From Clostridium paraputrificum (lineage in GTDB: Bacteria > Bacillota > Clostridia > Clostridiales > Clostridiaceae): a stretch of DNA of 64,000 nucleotides. Under the pieces are notes generated by a model that saw nothing but the letters and a program-made list of their open reading frames with translations, was not told the origin of the DNA and searched no databases. The stretch is from the NCBI RefSeq assembly GCF_900447045.1, contig NZ_UAWH01000005.1, positions 682,001-746,000 of the forward strand, in the 5' to 3' direction. Of the stretch, positions 54,052 to 62,944 are shown piece after piece (the stretch's first letter is position 1; each line of letters opens with the position of its first letter). The position numbers were made by a program, and so were the translations under genes.

Positions 54052-56454
54052 ATGGATGGTTTAATATTAGAGAAATTACAAGTTATGATAGAAGCTTCAA
54101 CAAAGCCCTTTAGAGACGAAATAAAAAAGGCTCAGGACTATGTTAAAGAAACTACGAAGGTTGTAAATGCAGAGGTAAATAAAATCAAAGGACTTTTTAA
54201 ATCTTTAGGTAGGTTTGTAATAACTCTAGGAATAGGAAAAGCACTTATGAGTAGCATTAAGTCTGCTATGAGAGTAGAATCAGCTATCCAACAAATAACT
54301 CGTACAATGGGCGAGAGTACTAATCAATTTTTAAAGTGGTCAAAGGCGAATGCTTTGGCATTTAATATGTCTCAATCAGATGCCATGAACTATGGGGCTA
54401 TCTTCTCTAACTTAGTAAGTACTTTTAGTAGTGGAACCAAGGAAACTTTACAATATACTATTGATTTATTAAAAGCTTCTTCTATTATAGCAAGTGGTAC
54501 TGGTAGAACTATGGAAGATGTAATGGAACGTATTAGATCTGGTTTACTAGGTAATACAGAAGCTATTGAAGATTTAGGAGTTAATGTGAATGTTGCTATG
54601 CTACAGAGTACAGAAGCATTTAAAAGATTTGCTAATGGCAAGTCGTGGGACCAATTATCTTTCCAAACACAACAACAAATTAGATTAATGGCAATATTAG
54701 AGCAAACAAGCAATAAGTTTGGTGGGGAAGTATTTAACAATACTAATTCCAGTTTACAACAATTTGTAGCAGTTCTTAAAGACGTTGCTTTAAATATAGG
54801 AAATGCTTTCTTACCTATTATGAATGTAGTAATGCCTATTTTAACTAACTTTGCTATGGGACTAAGAACTGTAACAGGATATGTTGCAGCATTTATGCAA
54901 ACTTTATTTGGATATAAGCCATCTAATAAAACTGGTGTGGGAGGAGCAACAGGACAAGTTAACAATCTAGGAAACGCTGCTACTAAAACTGGGGAAAAAG
55001 CTAAGAAAGCACAAAAAGAAGTAAATAGACTTCTAGGTGGATTTGATGAAATAAATGTGTTAAGTAAAAATAGTAATTCTGATAGTGGAGGTAGTGGAAC
55101 GAATACACCGACAACAGGCGGAGGAGTATTAGACTTTAGCAATGCTGAAATACTTGAACCAGATACAAGCGGTTTAGAATCTGCAGTTGCTAAGTTTAAG
55201 ACAATATTTGCTCCAGTTGTAGAGAGTTTTGAAAATTTAAAAGAATCACTTAAACCTTTTATTGATAATATTGTGGAAAACTTAAAGTGGTTCTGGGATG
55301 AAATATTAGTACCATTCGGAACATGGACTATAAGCGAAATAATACCAGAGTTTTTTAACATATTAGCTGGTGTGCTGGATATATTAAATCCAATAATAGA
55401 TGTTTTTCAAGAATTAGGAGCATGGTTATGGGATAGTTTTCTTCAACCGATTGCTAGCTGGACAGGTGGTATCATAGTTACTGTTTTAGGAGAAATCGCT
55501 GATGTGTTAAGCAATATTGGTGATTGGATGAAAGAGCATAAGGGAGTAATAGAAGCAATTACAATTGTGGTCGGAAGTTTTGCTTTAGCTTGGGGATTAG
55601 TTAATGGTGCTATGAAAATTTGGAATATAGGAGTTGGTTTGTGGAACTCTATAGGTCTTATAGCTACAGGAGTTACGATAGGATTTACGAGTGCTATGAA
55701 ATTTTTAACTGGCCCTATAGGGTTAGTTATTGCAGCAATAGGAGCAGTAATAGCAATAGTAGCTTTACTAATCAAAAACTGGGATAAGATTAAAGAAGTT
55801 GCAAGTAATGTATGGAATAGTATACAGGAAACTTGGAATAAAGTTGCGACTTGGTTTGATGTTAATGTAGTACAACCAGTATCTAATTTCTTTTCTGATA
55901 TGTGGGAAGGAATCAAGAAGTCTGCAAGTGATGCTTGGGATTGGATACTAGGTTTATTCTCAAAAGGTGGGAAGGTATTCTCCGGAATAGTAGGAGCTAT
56001 AGGAGATGTTTTTAAGAAGATAGTAAATTCTATTATAGGCGGAATAAATAAAGTTATAGCAATACCTTTTAATAAGATTAATGGATTGCTTAATAAAATT
56101 CGAGATGTAGAAGTGCTAGGATTTACACCTTTTGATGGCTTCTGGGGATATAACCCATTACCAGTGCCAAGAATACCTATGCTAGCTAAAGGTGGTATTG
56201 TAGATAGTGCTACTCTTGCAGTAATAGGAGAACGAGGTAAAGAAGCCGTAATGCCTTTAGAAAATAATACAGGGTGGATTAGTCTATTAGCAGATAAATT
56301 AGCTTCTAGAATGCCACAAGGAGGAAATACTTCATATCCAAATGGTCCTTTATCAATAAGATTAGAGATTAGTGGAACAGAACTTGGAAGAGTAGTTATA
56401 GACAATATGAATAAGTTATTTAGGCAAGAAGGGAAAATTTTATTAAATTTATAA
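54052..56454 (+). CDS. Phage tail tape-measure protein
   Basis: 800 residues. The N-terminal TMP signature region includes ESAIQQITRTMGES, ANALAFNMSQSDAMNYG and EDLGVNVN; a hydrophobic segment lies near 495-575 (SFALAWGLVNGAMKIWNIG, then IGLVIAAIGAVIAIVALLI), and the C-terminus has the usual LAKGGIVDSATLAVIGERG and EAVMPLENN. Both ends look complete, so it is a short but whole tape measure, which would set a short tail. It is the only virion structural gene in the element, and the next tail gene survives as a stub. GGAGGAAT precedes the ATG. Confidence 0.9.
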   Translation: MDGLILEKLQVMIEASTKPFRDEIKKAQDYVKETTKVVNAEVNKIKGLFKSLGRFVITLGIGKALMSSIKSAMRVESAIQQITRTMGESTNQFLKWSKANALAFNMSQSDAMNYGAIFSNLVSTFSSGTKETLQYTIDLLKASSIIASGTGRTMEDVMERIRSGLLGNTEAIEDLGVNVNVAMLQSTEAFKRFANGKSWDQLSFQTQQQIRLMAILEQTSNKFGGEVFNNTNSSLQQFVAVLKDVALNIGNAFLPIMNVVMPILTNFAMGLRTVTGYVAAFMQTLFGYKPSNKTGVGGATGQVNNLGNAATKTGEKAKKAQKEVNRLLGGFDEINVLSKNSNSDSGGSGTNTPTTGGGVLDFSNAEILEPDTSGLESAVAKFKTIFAPVVESFENLKESLKPFIDNIVENLKWFWDEILVPFGTWTISEIIPEFFNILAGVLDILNPIIDVFQELGAWLWDSFLQPIASWTGGIIVTVLGEIADVLSNIGDWMKEHKGVIEAITIVVGSFALAWGLVNGAMKIWNIGVGLWNSIGLIATGVTIGFTSAMKFLTGPIGLVIAAIGAVIAIVALLIKNWDKIKEVASNVWNSIQETWNKVATWFDVNVVQPVSNFFSDMWEGIKKSASDAWDWILGLFSKGGKVFSGIVGAIGDVFKKIVNSIIGGINKVIAIPFNKINGLLNKIRDVEVLGFTPFDGFWGYNPLPVPRIPMLAKGGIVDSATLAVIGERGKEAVMPLENNTGWISLLADKLASRMPQGGNTSYPNGPLSIRLEISGTELGRVVIDNMNKLFRQEGKILLNL

Positions 56455-56467
56455 GAGGTAGTTATAT

Positions 56468-56506
56468 ATGATAAAGATTAATGGAGTGATGCATTATGAT
56501 GTTTAA
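56468..56506 (+). pseudogene. Stub of the next tail gene (Dit-like start)
   Basis: Twelve codons reading MIKINGVMHYDV, with GAGGTAG upstream and 13 bases after the tape-measure stop. Distal tail (Dit) proteins of siphophages commonly begin with MIKxNG and follow the tape measure. The frame ends at once, so a recombination seems to have joined foreign DNA here. Suggestive only, because the shared part is seven residues. Confidence 0.4.
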
Positions 56507-56873
56507 CTTTTTCAGCGATTTAAAGAAAGGTGAATACTCTTTTAAAGACTTTAAATCCTTCTGCGATAAGATAAAAGTTACATTTAAAATGAGACATCAA
56601 AAAAAGATTGTTATAAAAGCATATAACCTTTATGTTAAAGGATTAAATGAATATGACAAGATAGTAAGTTATGGAATAGATCTGATAGAAGATGCAGAAC
56701 GTATTGTTGACAAAATAGATGATAAAGGAAAAGCTTACTTAACAAGATGTATGCATAATGAGTTTAGAGATTCATTTATACAGAGTGGTGATTTAAAAAG
56801 GACAAGGGAATCAGATTTAACTTTAAGTATAAATAAGAATGTAAAGAGAATTATGGACTGGGATTTTAAGTAG
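56496..56873 (+). CDS. Phage protein of unknown function
   Basis: 125 residues from ATG 56496 with GGAGTGA upstream, overlapping the Dit-like stub. Basic, helical (KITFKMRHQKK-like region, then YNLYVKGLNEYDKIV), ending in RIMDWDFK. No family recognised. Confidence 0.55.
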   Translation: MMFNFFSDLKKGEYSFKDFKSFCDKIKVTFKMRHQKKIVIKAYNLYVKGLNEYDKIVSYGIDLIEDAERIVDKIDDKGKAYLTRCMHNEFRDSFIQSGDLKRTRESDLTLSINKNVKRIMDWDFK

Positions 56874-56975
56874 CATTTATGGGTACTTAGCTAGATGCTA
56901 GGTACCTTTAAAATAATTATAAAAATACCATAAACCTTTAGTATTTAGTAGTTCTCACGTATATAAGGAGGAGAG

Positions 56976-57467
56976 ATGTTGTATATAGATCAAGTTAAAA
57001 AGATAGATATAAATGATTTATCCTCAAAATCAAAGGGGAATGAAGCAGTAGCTGTAGTAGTTAAAGGTAGAAGTAAGGATAAGAAAACTATAGTTTATTT
57101 AGATAGTCAAAAGAATAGGTTTGGAGAAAAAAAGTTTTTTATATGCCCATACTGTGGAGAATTAAGGCAGCATCTATATTATGTACAAGGTGATTGGAAG
57201 TGTAGGGAATGTGGAAACTTAAAGTATAGGAGCACATCTACTTATAGAAAAGGTATGGATTATTGTGATTTAAAGATAGATAAGATACTCGATAAGTTAA
57301 AAGTAGAACATAAAATAGGGTATTATACAGGTGATTTAATGCCTTATATAAAGCCTAAGAAAATGAGGTGGACAACTTACTCAACTCTAATAAGAGAGCT
57401 TAAATACTGGCAATGTGAGAGGGCAGATAGATGGCTTAAATATGTATCTTTGAGGTTGAGGAAATAA
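56976..57467 (+). CDS. Zinc-ribbon phage protein
   Basis: 163 residues. FICPYCGELRQHLYY and WKCRECGNLKYRS form a four-Cys zinc ribbon near residues 50-80; the C-terminal half is basic (KPKKMRWTTYSTLIREL). Likely nucleic-acid-binding, perhaps a late-gene regulator. AAGGAGGAG precedes the ATG. It leads into the sigma-factor gene. Confidence 0.65.
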   Translation: MLYIDQVKKIDINDLSSKSKGNEAVAVVVKGRSKDKKTIVYLDSQKNRFGEKKFFICPYCGELRQHLYYVQGDWKCRECGNLKYRSTSTYRKGMDYCDLKIDKILDKLKVEHKIGYYTGDLMPYIKPKKMRWTTYSTLIRELKYWQCERADRWLKYVSLRLRK

Positions 57468-57488
57468 TATAGGCAGGTGAAAAGGAGA

Positions 57489-58217
57489 ATGAGCAATGAG
57501 GAGTTAGTAAAGTTATATCAAAGTGGAGATAATAAAGCCTTAGATAAGCTTATAGAGCAGAATAAAGGTATAGTGTATAAGATAGCTAATAAATATAAAT
57601 ATGTTAATCGTAGATATGATAAAGATAGTCAAGAAGTACCAGAAGACTTAGTACAAGCTGGATATTTAGGATTAATTGAAGCAGCTCAAAGATATAAATT
57701 TGATTGTGAGAATAGAGCTCAATTTATAACCTATGCAGTTTACTGGATAAGTAGAGAGATACATACTTGTGTAAATGGTAGAGGAGATAAAGAGACTTTT
57801 AATAATAAGTTTTATAGTGAATGTGGAAGTCTTAACGTTCTTGTAGGCGAGGAGAATGATATGGAGCTTGGAGAACTTATAGAGGACGTAGATTATGGCT
57901 TTGAGAATGTAGAGGAGATAGAGTTTATAAGGGAGCTAAGAACCCAGTTAGAAGAAGCTATGAAACAAGCTAATACATTAAGAGAACGAGAGATACTTAA
58001 GTTTAGATATGGCTGGGACACTTCTATACTAAATTTAAGGGAGATAGGAGATATATTCAACATTACTACGGAAAGAGCTAGACAAACAGAGGTAATGGCA
58101 CTTAGAAAACTTAGGAATAGTAGATGGGCTAGAGCCAATGCTAAAGAGTTTAATAAGCTAGGATATATAGATGATTTCTATGTAGAAGTATTGAGGTCAA
58201 ATGGAGTTGATATATAA
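57489..58217 (+). CDS. Phage sigma-70-like RNA polymerase sigma factor
   Basis: 242 residues from ATG 57489 with AGGTGA eight bases upstream; GTG 57477 is an alternative. Region 2 has DLVQAGYLGLIEAAQRYKF and AQFITYAVYWISREI; region 4 has LREREILKFRYG, then LREIGDIFNITTERARQTE and ALRKLR. It should redirect host polymerase to element (late) promoters. A decayed copy of the same gene lies at 45434-45665 outside the element. Confidence 0.9.
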   Translation: MSNEELVKLYQSGDNKALDKLIEQNKGIVYKIANKYKYVNRRYDKDSQEVPEDLVQAGYLGLIEAAQRYKFDCENRAQFITYAVYWISREIHTCVNGRGDKETFNNKFYSECGSLNVLVGEENDMELGELIEDVDYGFENVEEIEFIRELRTQLEEAMKQANTLREREILKFRYGWDTSILNLREIGDIFNITTERARQTEVMALRKLRNSRWARANAKEFNKLGYIDDFYVEVLRSNGVDI

Positions 58218-58262
58218 GGTGTAGGGTAGTTACCTATGCCTTATTATTTTGGAGGGATAGTT

Positions 58263-58589
58263 ATGGTTAAAGCTAAAAATATAAGAAAAATAAAAGAAGA
58301 TCTAGAAAGATATAAGAAATTGCTGGAGAAGGAAACGGATTTTATTAAGAGTTTAAAGTATAAAAGATTAATAAGAGAATGTGAGTTTAATTTACATGAT
58401 GTAGAGATACAATTATATAACTTTGATATATATATTCATAATGATGAAGGATTGCATAAAAAGATGTTTATTGATAGATACATTTATAATGTACCAGTTC
58501 GGTGGATAGCTGATAAATATAATATGTCTATATCATCAGTATATAGGTTTTTGGATAAAGCTAGAGAGGTGTTTGAAAAGGAAATATGA
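58263..58589 (+). CDS. Phage HTH regulator
   Basis: 108 residues from ATG 58263 with GGAGGG seven bases upstream. An N-terminal charged helix pair and a C-terminal HTH (IDRYIYNVPVRWIADKYN, MSISSVYRFLDKAREVFEKE), the form of ArpU/sigma-region-4-like late regulators. Same order after the sigma gene as in the older remnant at 45681-45865. Confidence 0.75.
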   Translation: MVKAKNIRKIKEDLERYKKLLEKETDFIKSLKYKRLIRECEFNLHDVEIQLYNFDIYIHNDEGLHKKMFIDRYIYNVPVRWIADKYNMSISSVYRFLDKAREVFEKEI

Positions 58590-58687
58590 TTTACAATTAT
58601 TGATACTATATAATAAAGGAAAATGAAATATTTTGTAGAATAGTTTATTTATGATAGATTTCAAATAAGAATAAGGGAGTTGATTTC

Positions 58688-59746
58688 TTGTCTGATGGTA
58701 TTAAAGATTTGGTATTGAATAAGGCTGTAGATGAATTACTTAATTTAATCATAGGAAAAGAAAAGAAAGATATAATTAATTACTTAACAAAAGATGACTT
58801 AAAAAAGATATTAAAAAAAGAAATGATTAAGTTTAGTGAATCAGATACTTTTAAAAATGAATTTGTTAATGTTAGATATGTACAAGATAGTGATATTATA
58901 AAAAAAATCGACATAAAGGACATAAACCCATCAAATAGTATCGAAATACTAAGAGAAAAAATACGTCCAGTAGTAGATGTGTGCTTTGTGAGTGATTATA
59001 GTGATGATAAAGATATAATTCTTTCATATATAGTTAAAAACTATAGAAATTCTGCATCTCTAAAAGTAAATTTAAAGGATTTGCTAATAAAGCAAGAAGA
59101 AATTTATAAAAATACAGAGAACAAGTTAAAAGAACACACAGATATGTTGGAGAAAATAATTGAACAAACAAATGAGGAAAAACGCAAAAAGGATATGATG
59201 AAAAACCAACTTTTCGATGAGTTATTAGGAGTGCTAAATGATATTTCTAATAGATATACCTACTATGTTATGAAAGATTCTTATACATATAAAAATGATG
59301 ATCCTGATGAAGAAAGAAGAAAAGCGATGATAAAGTTTCAAATGAAGGAAGGCGTAAAAGATGTGTTAAGTAAGCTAGATATATATGTTAAAGAAGATTT
59401 TTTTAAGATACCAGTGAAATGCCAAATTTATAATGAAAAAATATCTATAATTAAGCCAGTTTCAACTGTTATAGATTATTCGATATATTGTACCAACATG
59501 TTTAAGAAACCTAGCATAGAGAAAATTGATAAGGTAATATCGAGTTATTCTAATTACCTAACTAATAATTTTAGTAAGGGACTGTTAGAGCTTAAAAAGA
59601 GTTTAAATAATTTTTTATTTTATACTAGAATAGACACACCAATTATTAACGATATAGGAAATGCAAATTTTGATGTAAAAGATTTAAGAAATGCAATAAA
59701 ATCAGTAGGAGATAGTCTTATATATTTGTATAATGAATTAGAGTAG
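58688..59746 (+). CDS. Large unknown protein at the right end of the element
   Basis: 352 residues from TTG 58688, with AGGGAG eight bases upstream. Mostly helical with a central coiled-coil (EEIYKNTENKLKEHTDMLEKIIEQTNEEKRKK), no membrane segment and no catalytic motif I can recognise. It has its own promoter-like TATAAT (58609-58614) and its own terminator and lies between the late regulators and attR, where many phages and satellites carry accessory defence or immunity genes. That role is inferred from place only. Confidence 0.6.
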   Translation: MSDGIKDLVLNKAVDELLNLIIGKEKKDIINYLTKDDLKKILKKEMIKFSESDTFKNEFVNVRYVQDSDIIKKIDIKDINPSNSIEILREKIRPVVDVCFVSDYSDDKDIILSYIVKNYRNSASLKVNLKDLLIKQEEIYKNTENKLKEHTDMLEKIIEQTNEEKRKKDMMKNQLFDELLGVLNDISNRYTYYVMKDSYTYKNDDPDEERRKAMIKFQMKEGVKDVLSKLDIYVKEDFFKIPVKCQIYNEKISIIKPVSTVIDYSIYCTNMFKKPSIEKIDKVISSYSNYLTNNFSKGLLELKKSLNNFLFYTRIDTPIINDIGNANFDVKDLRNAIKSVGDSLIYLYNELE

Positions 59747-59975
59747 AATTCAAGTTATAGGAATGGTCTTTAAGGAGAAATGAATTGCATACCTAGAAAA
59801 TTCTTTTATGTGACATTGATGAAAAGAGAATAAAAAATATCTGTAAAGATACTCATATGAATTGAGTATCTTTTATTTTTGTGTTTTTAAAGTGGGAAAA
59901 GAAGTGGTAAACAAATAAAAATGACCTTATCAAATGCTAGTTAAACCAAGTGATAAAGTCATTTCTTTAATTTAA
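59747..59975. other. Right end of the element, noncoding
   Basis: Holds a terminator for the 58688 gene and the element's own copy of the tRNA-Leu terminator hairpin (59917-59962). A 17-codon ORF with AAGGAG (59780-59833) is present but not convincing. Confidence 0.55.
59845..59880 (+). terminator. Terminator of the right-end gene
   Basis: AAAGATACTCA and TGAGTATCTTT stem, then a T-rich run. Confidence 0.82.
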
Positions 59976-59995
59976 TGGTGCCGCCAGTGGGAATC
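59976..59995. repeat. Right attachment-site repeat
   Basis: The 3' end of the tRNA-Leu gene (CCA, acceptor strand and part of the T-arm), exactly repeated at 46570-46589. The right boundary of the element lies in it. Confidence 0.92.
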
Positions 59996-60058
59996 GAACC
60001 CACATGGTTTCCCGCACGATTTTGAGTCGTGTGCGTCTGCCAGTTCCGCCATGGCGGC
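59976..60058 (-). tRNA. tRNA-Leu (anticodon CAA)
   Basis: On the minus strand: acceptor GCCGCCA/TGGCGGC with discriminator A and encoded CCA; D-arm GCGGAACTGGCAGACGC; anticodon loop CTCAAAA (anticodon CAA, reading UUG); a long variable arm typical of tRNA-Leu; T-arm GTGGG-TTCGATT-CCCAC. The 3' end is shared with the att repeat, so the gene was restored on integration. Confidence 0.95.
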
Positions 60059-60210
60059 ATGTTTTTTTGAGAACGTAATTATATTACCATAAGTAGAAGA
60101 ATAATTCAATAGATAAAAAATTCAACCTTTATAGGCAAAATTTTTATATTTTTATGTTGTGGTAATGGTGGACATTTGCTAGAATATAACTAGGATAAAA
60201 TTAACCCTAG

Positions 60211-60260
60211 CGGGACAATTTTTGACCTAGTATATAATATAACTTTTTTATAGTTATAAT
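60211..60260 (+). promoter_or_regulatory. Promoter region of the NifU-like/GGGtGRT operon
   Basis: TTAACC (60211-60216), 16 bases, TATAAT (60233-60238) is one possible promoter; a second TATAAT lies at 60255-60260. CTAGG..CCTAG (60191-60220) is an inverted repeat that may be an operator. Choice of promoter is uncertain. Confidence 0.45.
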
Positions 60261-60281
60261 AATTAGGGAGGAGAAAACAAT

Positions 60282-60974
60282 ATGATGTATTCAAGAGAAG
60301 TTGAAGAAATGTGTGTAATTGCTAAAGGCCCAAATCATGGAGCAGCTCCAATACCTGAAGAAGGTAAATGGGTACAAGCTAAAGAAGTAAAGGATATTTC
60401 AGGTTTAACTCACGGAATTGGTTGGTGTGCACCTCAACAAGGAGCATGTAAATTAACTCTTAATGTTAAAGATGGAATTATTGAAGAAGCATTAGTTGAA
60501 ACAATAGGATGTTCAGGAATGACTCACTCAGCTGCAATGGCTTCAGAAATCTTACCGGGTAAGACTATATTAGAAGCTTTAAACACAGACTTAGTTTGTG
60601 ATGCTATTAACACAGCTATGAGAGAATTATTCTTACAAATAGTTTATGGAAGAACTCAAACTGCTTTCTCAGAAGGTGGACTACCTATCGGAGCAGGTCT
60701 TGAAGATTTAGGAAAGGGTCTTAGATCACAAGTTGGTACTATGTACGGAACTTTAGCTAAGGGACCTAGATACCTAGAAATGGCAGAAGGATATGTAACT
60801 AAGGTTGCTGTTGATGAAGATAACGAAATTACTGGATACAAGTTTGTTCACCTTGGAAAGATGATGGAAATGATCGGAAAAGGTATGGATGCAAACGAAG
60901 CTTTAACTAAGGCATCTGGTCAATACGGAAGAGTAGACGACGCTGCTAGATTAATAGATCCAAGACACGAATAA
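60282..60974 (+). CDS. NifU-like iron-sulfur scaffold-related protein
   Basis: 230 residues. The N-terminal region is of the IscU/NifU fold type: TLNVKDGIIEEALVETIGCSGMTHSAAMASEIL with a conserved Cys, and another Cys in VCDAINTAMREL. The C-terminal half (PIGAGLEDLGKGL, KVAVDEDNEITGYKFVHLGKM) is specific to the group that is always paired with the GGGtGRT protein. It may assemble or carry an iron-sulfur cluster; the true role is unknown. AGGGAGGAG precedes the first of two adjacent ATGs. C-ending codons suggest strong expression. Confidence 0.85.
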   Translation: MMYSREVEEMCVIAKGPNHGAAPIPEEGKWVQAKEVKDISGLTHGIGWCAPQQGACKLTLNVKDGIIEEALVETIGCSGMTHSAAMASEILPGKTILEALNTDLVCDAINTAMRELFLQIVYGRTQTAFSEGGLPIGAGLEDLGKGLRSQVGTMYGTLAKGPRYLEMAEGYVTKVAVDEDNEITGYKFVHLGKMMEMIGKGMDANEALTKASGQYGRVDDAARLIDPRHE

Positions 60975-60997
60975 TTAATTGATAGGGAGGAATAATC

Positions 60998-61999
60998 ATG
61001 CCATTATTTGAAAGTTATGAAAGAAGAATAGGACAAATAACACCTGTACTAGAAAAGTACGGTATGAAAACATTAGAAGATGCTAAAGCAGTATGTGAAT
61101 CAATCGGTGTTGATCCATATGCAATAGTAAAAGAAACTCAACCAATCGCATTCGAAAATGCTGGATGGGCTTACGTTTTAGGTGCTGCTATAGCTATAAA
61201 GAAAGGTTGCAAGAAAGCTGCTGATGCTGCTGAAGCAATCGGAGAAGGATTACAAGCTTTCTGTATACCAGGATCTGTTGCAGATGACAGAAAGGTTGGA
61301 TTAGGACACGGTAACTTAGGAGCTATGCTTTTAAGAGATGAAACTGAATGTTTCGCATTCTTAGCTGGTCACGAATCATTCGCTGCAGCTGAAGGTGCTA
61401 TTAAAATAGCTGAAAAAGCTAACAAAGTAAGAAAGCAACCATTAAGAGTTATCTTAAACGGTCTTGGAAAAGATGCTGCTATGATAATATCAAGAATTAA
61501 TGGTTTCACATATGTTGAAACTTCATTTGACTTCTACACTGGAGAAGTTAAGGTAGTAAGAGAAAAAGCATACTCTAACGGACCAAGAGCTAAGGTTAGA
61601 TGCTACGGTGCTAACGACGTTAGAGAAGGTGTTGCTATAATGCACATGGAAGGTGTTGACGTATCAATAACTGGTAACTCAACTAACCCAACAAGATTCC
61701 AACACCCAGTTGCTGGAACATACAAGAAAGAATGTATAGCACAAGGTAAGAAATACTTCTCAGTTGCATCAGGTGGTGGTACTGGAAGAACTCTTCACCC
61801 AGATAACATGGCAGCAGGTCCAGCTTCTTATGGTATGACTGATACTATGGGAAGAATGCACTCAGATGCACAATTCGCTGGATCATCTTCAGTTCCTGCT
61901 CACGTTGAAATGATGGGATTAATCGGTGCTGGTAACAACCCAATGGTTGGTATGACTGTTGCAGTTGCTGTTGCTGTTGAAGAAGGAATGAACAAGTAG
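60998..61999 (+). CDS. GGGtGRT protein
   Basis: 333 residues. The name-giving motif SGGGTGRTLHP is at about 255-265, with several GLGHGNLGAML-type glycine segments and the conserved Cys in CAFLAGH-like context. Always found next to the NifU-like gene in anaerobes, but with no known reaction. It is 23 bases downstream with GGGAGGAA. Codon bias (GTT, AAC, GGA) points to high expression. No membrane segment. Confidence 0.92.
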   Translation: MPLFESYERRIGQITPVLEKYGMKTLEDAKAVCESIGVDPYAIVKETQPIAFENAGWAYVLGAAIAIKKGCKKAADAAEAIGEGLQAFCIPGSVADDRKVGLGHGNLGAMLLRDETECFAFLAGHESFAAAEGAIKIAEKANKVRKQPLRVILNGLGKDAAMIISRINGFTYVETSFDFYTGEVKVVREKAYSNGPRAKVRCYGANDVREGVAIMHMEGVDVSITGNSTNPTRFQHPVAGTYKKECIAQGKKYFSVASGGGTGRTLHPDNMAAGPASYGMTDTMGRMHSDAQFAGSSSVPAHVEMMGLIGAGNNPMVGMTVAVAVAVEEGMNK

Positions 62000-62021
62000 T
62001 CTTTACTTAGTTGGAATATAT

Positions 62022-62061
62022 AAAGCACACTATTAGAATAAGCTAATAGTGTGCTTTTTAA
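62022..62061. terminator. Bidirectional terminator
   Basis: AAAGCACACTATTAG and CTAATAGTGTGCTTT form a 15-bp stem with T-runs at both ends; it separates the GGGtGRT gene from the convergent kinase-like gene. Confidence 0.9.
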
Positions 62062-62837
62062 TAAGTATTTTTAGAAATGTAATTATATAAGTCTTCCATT
62101 ATCAAATCTCCACCAAGCCTATAGTTATAATCAGAATTTGAAACTATAGATTTATTATAGCTCCAGGTGGCATTCCATAACTTAGCTATAAAAATATACT
62201 TATTTAATTTATCTACATGGTAAGAAGTACAATCTCCAAAGTAAAAGAATAATAGTTTCTTTCTTATGTCCTTGGATAAAAACCATGATAGTGTAGCTAG
62301 GTCATAGTAAATATCATTCATTCCTATAAAATCAAAATCAACTAAGTAGACTTTGTTATTTTTATATAAGATGTTAGAAGGATTTAAGTCGTTATGGCAT
62401 AATCCTAAGTTTATATCTTTAGAAAGCTCTTCTTCTAAGAGATTTAATTTATGAATTATAAATTTCGTGTATGGAGGAAGAGAAAAATTTATTTTTTCTA
62501 AATGAGAGAAATTGTTTTTGATTTTTTCAAAAGGATTATTATAAGTATTGATAGAAATAGAGTGTAACTTTTTTAATTCTGATGATATAGATTTTAAAAA
62601 AGTTTCTGTATTTTGCAGTTTTTCATCTAAATTTGCATTGGATATATATTTGTTAAATAAAATTTTCTTTGAAGTGAAAATTCCTTTGGGTATAATATCC
62701 TTATCTTCTAATAGTTTAATAAGCTTCGTATTATTCCTTTTTGTAACTTTTAAAAAGTATTTTTTATGGAAAATGGTTATATTATATGTAGAGTTATTTA
62801 GGCTATTTATTGGAGTTATTTTTAATATATTTTTCAT
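62058..62837 (-). CDS. Choline/aminoglycoside kinase-like phosphotransferase
   Basis: 259 residues. The catalytic loop LGLCHNDLNPSNILY (His-x-Asp, Asn) and the metal motif YLVDFDFIGMNDIYYDLATLS are those of the choline/ethanolamine kinase and APH fold (LicA-like). Beta-rich N-terminus with a YFLKVTKR lysine. Could phosphorylate choline for teichoic acid decoration or a small hydroxyl compound. No lic partner genes adjacent. Confidence 0.85.
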   Translation of the reverse strand: MKNILKITPINSLNNSTYNITIFHKKYFLKVTKRNNTKLIKLLEDKDIIPKGIFTSKKILFNKYISNANLDEKLQNTETFLKSISSELKKLHSISINTYNNPFEKIKNNFSHLEKINFSLPPYTKFIIHKLNLLEEELSKDINLGLCHNDLNPSNILYKNNKVYLVDFDFIGMNDIYYDLATLSWFLSKDIRKKLLFFYFGDCTSYHVDKLNKYIFIAKLWNATWSYNKSIVSNSDYNYRLGGDLIMEDLYNYISKNTY

Positions 62838-62944
62838 TTTAGTCTTCCTTTCAATATTAATTTATTATATCAAAAAGATTAAAATAACAAAGTTGTATAT
62901 ATTATAAATTAAAGTATAATAAAATAAAAAGGATGTGTGAATTT

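Larger units (their letters stand above)
46570..59995. mobile_element. 13.4-kb integrated phage satellite or chimeric defective prophage
   Basis: Bounded by a 20-bp direct repeat derived from tRNA-Leu(CAA). Gene order: integrase and repressor leftward; Cro, excisionase-like, replication genes, many small ORFs, coiled-coil proteins, tape-measure protein, zinc-ribbon protein, sigma factor, HTH protein and an unknown gene rightward. No terminase, portal, capsid, head-tail, baseplate, holin or lysin gene is present. The replication and control half looks intact, while the structural part consists of one tail gene with a stub of the next. It is either a satellite that depends on a helper or a recombined remnant. 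Confidence 0.9.

Noticed and set aside
54390..56405. Two long minus-strand frames (about 320 codons each) opposite the tape-measure gene
   Set aside because: They are antisense shadows of a well-supported phage gene, with no ribosome binding site and no family resemblance.
62548..62907. 119-codon plus-strand frame opposite the kinase-like gene
   Set aside because: Phe/Ile/Leu-rich shadow of the AT-rich minus-strand gene.
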